DNA of 64,000 nt, from NCBI GenBank assembly GCA_903819975.1, contig CAIJFI010000001.1, positions 1-64,000 on the forward strand. The letters are read 5' to 3'. Shown here in pieces: positions 61,227 through 64,000 of this stretch. A model generated the notes under the pieces. The model made no database searches and was not told the origin of the DNA. It worked only from the letters and a program-made list of their open reading frames with translations. The translations under genes were made by a program, and so were the position numbers. The DNA is from an uncultured Bacteroidota bacterium. Its GTDB lineage: Bacteria > Bacteroidota > Bacteroidia > Chitinophagales > Chitinophagaceae. Each line of letters begins with the position of its first letter. The first letter of the stretch is position 1.

Positions 61227-61271
61227 CATTGTCCCTGTTTTTACTAAGTAGCTTTACATTAATAAGAATTT

Positions 61272-61511
61272 ATGAAAAGAAAGATATTGGTTTTAGGTCC
61301 GGGTTGTACAAAATGTAAAACTACCTATGAAAATGTAGTTAAAGCAGTTACAGAAATTGGTATAGATGCTGAGATTACTAAGATTGAAGACATGGAAGAA
61401 ATGATGAAATACGATGTGCTTACTACTCCTGTCTTAATGATTGATGGTGTCGCGCATATAAAGGGTAGAGTAGCACAGACTGATGAAATTATTAAACTAT
61501 TAAATCAATAA
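61272..61511 (+). CDS. Thioredoxin-like redox-active disulfide protein (CxxC)
   Basis: A 79-residue thioredoxin-fold protein of the redox-active disulfide protein 2/TM0996 group: VLGPGCTKCKTTYENVVKAV (C12, C15) and YDVLTTPVLMIDGVAHIKG. Members occur beside ArsP-type permeases, as here two genes later. It is followed by the rhodanese after 2 bases. Confidence 0.92.
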   Translation: MKRKILVLGPGCTKCKTTYENVVKAVTEIGIDAEITKIEDMEEMMKYDVLTTPVLMIDGVAHIKGRVAQTDEIIKLLNQ

Positions 61512-61513
61512 TC

Positions 61514-61936
61514 ATGGAAACTAGTGAAACCCTGTTAAATCAAATTTGCCCAACTAGTAGTCAGGCTTGGATTAGACATGGCGCATTATTGTTAGACGTC
61601 AGAGAGCAAGACGAAGTAGATGCATTGGCGTATGACGTGCCCAATATCTTACATATACCATTAAGTGAATTTGAAGAACGATATACCGAAGTGCCACTTC
61701 ATCAAGAAGTTCTAGTAGCATGTGCAGCTGGAGATAGAAGTTTAAGAGCAACTAATTATTTAGTACATCACGGCTATGACAACCGACTTGTAGTAAACAT
61801 GAAACATGGCATTACAAGATGGGTACAAAAAGGATTCCCAACTATTGGAGACACTTCGTTAATTGAAAAAGGAGAAGCTGGAGGTAAATGTTGTGGAGGA
61901 GGTTCTCATAAAAAATCAGAACCTTGTTGTTCTTAG
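61514..61936 (+). CDS. Rhodanese with Cys-rich C-terminal tail
   Basis: A 140-residue rhodanese: LLLDVREQDEVDALAYDVPNILHIPL and active Cys70 in VLVACAAGDRSLRAT. After the domain comes a 25-residue tail with CC (126-127), GGGSHKKSEP and CC (138-139). Paired Cys with a His in a Gly-rich tail look like a metal- or sulfane-binding appendage. The permease gene follows after 32 bases. Confidence 0.92.
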   Translation: METSETLLNQICPTSSQAWIRHGALLLDVREQDEVDALAYDVPNILHIPLSEFEERYTEVPLHQEVLVACAAGDRSLRATNYLVHHGYDNRLVVNMKHGITRWVQKGFPTIGDTSLIEKGEAGGKCCGGGSHKKSEPCCS

Positions 61937-61968
61937 TCGGGCTTTTATAATTAGTTAATACTTTCTAG

Positions 61969-62946
61969 ATGTTTGATTTCCTTCAACAGTTTGCTGATTG
62001 GTTCATTTATACCTTATTGGGGATTAGTGCTAAAAGTCATTTAGGAGAAGCACTAAATTTTTTCGTGTTTGACACGATTAAGATTTTTATTTTACTTTTT
62101 TTGGTTACCATATTTATGGGTGTTATTAACGCCTATTTCCCTGTTGAAAAAATTCGAAACTTTTTAAGCCGCAACAAAATGTATGGTTTAGAATACGTTT
62201 TTGCTTCCTTTTTTGGTGTCGTCACTCCTTTCTGTTCTTGTTCCTCAGTGCCTTTGTTTATTGGGTTTGTAAAGGGGGGCATCCCATTAGGAATTACTTT
62301 TAGTTATTTAATTACTGCGCCTTTAGTGAATGAAGTTGCGATTGCCATTTTTATTGGCGCCTTTGGTTTAAAAGTAACGGCCATTTATGTTGCTACAGGC
62401 ATCTTATTAGGAATTATAGGAGGCTTTGTATTAGGAAAGATGAAATTAGAAAAACAACTTTCAACTTGGGTACAAAACATTTTAAATAGTGCTGTTATTG
62501 AAGAAAGTTTGCAAGCCGAACATATCGGTTTAAAAGATAAAATGCCTACTATTATTAAAGAAGCATTGCAAATTGTTAAAGGCGTTTCATTGTATATTGT
62601 AATTGGTATCGCAGTGGGTGGCGCTATGCATGGATTTTTACCTACTGGATTTTTTCAACACTACATTAGTAAAGATCAATGGTATGCCGTTCCCTTAGCT
62701 GTTATCATGGGCGTGCCCATGTATAGTAATGCCGCGGGTGTTATACCTGTTGTGCAAGTTTTGGTTGCCAAGGGTGTTCCATTAGGCACCGCTATTGCAT
62801 TTATGATGGGTGTAATTGGCTTATCGTTACCCGAAGCCATGTTGCTTAAAAAAGTAATGAGCTGGAAACTAATTGCCATTTATTTTGGCACCATTAGCTT
62901 CTTTATGATTTTATCTGGGTATTTGTTTAATATACTTTTGAATTAG
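61969..62946 (+). CDS. ArsP/DUF318-type permease
   Basis: A 325-residue permease (PF03773 type) with about eight to nine transmembrane helices. The signature VVTPFCSCSSVPLFIGFVKGG (C89, S90, C91) and a second repeat YSNAAGVIPVVQVLVAKG are present. Characterised relatives export organoarsenicals or are linked to copper/zinc efflux. In this operon, with a CxxC redox protein and rhodanese, export of a sulfur-bound species or of a metal is possible; the substrate is not shown by the sequence. Confidence 0.88.
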   Translation: MFDFLQQFADWFIYTLLGISAKSHLGEALNFFVFDTIKIFILLFLVTIFMGVINAYFPVEKIRNFLSRNKMYGLEYVFASFFGVVTPFCSCSSVPLFIGFVKGGIPLGITFSYLITAPLVNEVAIAIFIGAFGLKVTAIYVATGILLGIIGGFVLGKMKLEKQLSTWVQNILNSAVIEESLQAEHIGLKDKMPTIIKEALQIVKGVSLYIVIGIAVGGAMHGFLPTGFFQHYISKDQWYAVPLAVIMGVPMYSNAAGVIPVVQVLVAKGVPLGTAIAFMMGVIGLSLPEAMLLKKVMSWKLIAIYFGTISFFMILSGYLFNILLN

Positions 62947-63011
62947 ATTCTATTATCAATTGCAATCATATGCCTAATTGTTATCTTTAGTAAGATCAAA
63001 TATTTAAATAT

Positions 63012-63689
63012 ATGAGTGAACAAAATGGAAAGACCCGACGAAATTTTATAAATGCAATGGCTATGGGTATTACCGCAAGTAGTCTTTCGCTTTTAACCAA
63101 TCCCTTGTATGCAAATGATGAAAGATTTGTGCCTTTGCAATTAGATAATGCTGCTGGTTGGTTTAATAAAATAAAAGGAAAACATAGAATTGTTTATGAC
63201 GGAGCCAACCCTAATAAAGGTTTGCCAATAATTTGGAATTGGGCTTACTATGCTAGCAACAATCAAACAGGAAGTACTGATAACAACATTACTGCTATGA
63301 GCGTGTTAAGGCATGGTGGAATTGCACTTGCTTTGGACTCATTTTTATGGGAAAAATATCAACTTGGAAACATGTTTGGGGTCATAGATTCAGCGACTCA
63401 AAAACCAAGTATTCGAAACTTGTATTATGAACCACAAAATGGCGATTTTCCACTGCCAGAAATTAATGGAATCAAAAAATTGCAAGAACGAGGCGCATTA
63501 TTTTGTGTTTGTGACTTAGCCATTAAAAAAATGACGCACGATATTGCAGCAAAAAAAGGACTAGACCCGGCATTGGTTTACACAGATTGGATAAGCCATA
63601 TTTTACCAGACATTCAATTGGTCCCCTCAGGTGTTTGGGCATTAGGTATTGCCCAAGAACATGGATGCGGCTACATATACGCTGGCTAG
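63012..63689 (+). CDS. Tat-exported protein with DsrE-like C-terminus
   Basis: A 225-residue protein. The N-terminus KTRRNFINAMAMGITASSL is a twin-arginine signal. The C-terminal half contains LQERGALFCVCDLAIKKMTHDIAA and VPSGVWALGIAQEHGCGYIYAG, which parallels the Cys region and last strand of DsrE-like proteins. I recognise the type only as Tat-signal hypothetical. The promoter box TATCTTTA is at 62982-62989. It probably belongs to the sulfur locus by context. Confidence 0.75.
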   Translation: MSEQNGKTRRNFINAMAMGITASSLSLLTNPLYANDERFVPLQLDNAAGWFNKIKGKHRIVYDGANPNKGLPIIWNWAYYASNNQTGSTDNNITAMSVLRHGGIALALDSFLWEKYQLGNMFGVIDSATQKPSIRNLYYEPQNGDFPLPEINGIKKLQERGALFCVCDLAIKKMTHDIAAKKGLDPALVYTDWISHILPDIQLVPSGVWALGIAQEHGCGYIYAG

Positions 63690-63693
63690 TTAA

Positions 63694-63855
63694 TTAGGAA
63701 TGCCCTTTAATTACAATCTTCATTATTTTATAATTCAATATAAAAAAACGAATTAATTGAAAAAAGATAGACCTCCTTAAGAATAATGTAAAATTATTTG
63801 GAGTAGGTGGATAAAACTGTTCTGAATATTTAGTTATAATAAGTCTGTTTTCCAT
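63694..63855 (-). CDS. Small 53-residue protein, sulfur locus
   Basis: ATG at 63855-63853, stop at 63696-63694. The product begins MENRLIITKYSEQFYPPTPNN, then FTLFLRRSIFFQLIRFFILNYKIMKIVIKGHS in shorter pieces: a Pro-rich start and an amphipathic, basic-aromatic helix. The pattern (YPPTP, then FLR..I..QLIRF) resembles tiny proteins I associate with Bacteroidota sulfur loci. It lies 56 bases after the partial gene's stop, convergent with the Tat gene 4 bases away. Confidence 0.6.
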   Translation of the reverse strand: MENRLIITKYSEQFYPPTPNNFTLFLRRSIFFQLIRFFILNYKIMKIVIKGHS

Positions 63856-63911
63856 AATGTTGTTTTTATTCAATAATTAATTCCATTTTATTTGTCCTTA
63901 GTACGTAAAAT

Positions 63912-64000
63912 TTATTCTGGTATCATCCACCAAAAAGGCAATCCTTTAGCTTTATATAAGAACATATAGTGCATTAACCATTTTAACCAATGTCCTGCTA
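63912..64000 (-). CDS. C-terminus of a membrane protein, 5' part outside window
   Basis: The minus-strand frame is open to the window edge and ends at 63914-63912. The visible 28 residues include GHWLKWLMHYMFLYKAKG and LPFWWMIPE, rich in Trp, Tyr and Met as in a membrane protein's last loop. Identity cannot be given from this fragment. It is upstream of the 53-residue gene in the same direction. Confidence 0.55.
   Translation of the reverse strand, partial: AGHWLKWLMHYMFLYKAKGLPFWWMIPE

Noticed and set aside
62946-62959. A fifth Crp-type site at the same 36.5-bp spacing upstream of the Tat gene
   Set aside because: GATTCTATTATCAA matches only 4 of the 8 fixed positions (G, then TCA). The spacing is right but the match is too weak to count.
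1-64000. CRISPR arrays, rRNA genes, insertion sequences or transposases
   Set aside because: I looked for regularly spaced repeats, rRNA-like stretches and transposase motifs and saw none.

Overview
The window is low-GC DNA from a member of the Bacteroidota. The evidence is promoter boxes of the form TAnnTTTG instead of a sigma70 -10 box, many signal peptides ending in AQ, a TonB-dependent receptor, DUF4153/DUF6132/DUF6370/HYC_CC_PP-type proteins, and tRNA genes without an encoded CCA. The gene mix (secreted GH30 and GH32, OafA-type acyltransferase, exported NIF3) suggests Chitinophagaceae or a near relative. That placement is inference.

Layout. (a) 1-3065: a tight minus-strand operon (HNH nuclease, HIT protein, two small membrane proteins) and a partial unknown gene, lying against the 3' end of a CAT-anticodon tRNA; it looks like an island edge. 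(b) 3258-5616: outer-membrane barrel, hflX, small Rieske protein. (c) 5670-9155: a tRNA-Asn followed by four repeated elements, each carrying the tRNA 3'-end sequence plus a hairpin, with three toxin-antitoxin pairs and a PhzF gene between them. The yefM-yoeB pair keeps a textbook double TGTACA operator. (d) 9219-35532: housekeeping and accessory metabolism: monooxygenase/VOC proteins, an exported glutamate-racemase-like protein, a Cys-rich putative metal-handling operon (16.9-18.6 kb), an AraC/aldehyde dehydrogenase/DUF779 module, SGNH and NIF3 exported proteins, M20 peptidase, GH30, beta-lactamase-like hydrolase, DODA dioxygenase and pirin. (e) 35589-49260: DEAD helicase, HYC_CC_PP protein plus an HMA-TonB receptor fusion (probable copper uptake), PhnA, arginase, GH32, LTA-synthase-like protein, CDGSH protein, alcohol dehydrogenase and old yellow enzyme. 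(f) 49347-53189: truncated KdpD-like kinase, KdpE-like regulator and Kup potassium transporter.

(g) 55041-64000 is the most interesting part: a reactive-sulfur (persulfide/thiosulfate) locus. It contains a CoA-disulfide reductase-rhodanese fusion, three more rhodaneses, thioredoxin, a CxxC redox protein, a TsdA-like thiosulfate dehydrogenase, DsrE-like exported proteins, an HMA protein, small Cys-bearing membrane proteins and an ArsP-type permease. In its middle is a Crp/Fnr-family regulator with a two-cysteine sensor candidate. Four promoters of the locus carry a GTGA-N6-TCAC palindrome (one with a single mismatch), and in all four its centre lies exactly 36.5 bp upstream of the last base of the TAnnTTTR box. 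That is the class II activator position. This defines a local regulon readable from the sequence alone.

A 53-residue protein (63694-63855, minus) and the C-terminus of a further gene (63912-64000, minus) extend the locus past the window end.
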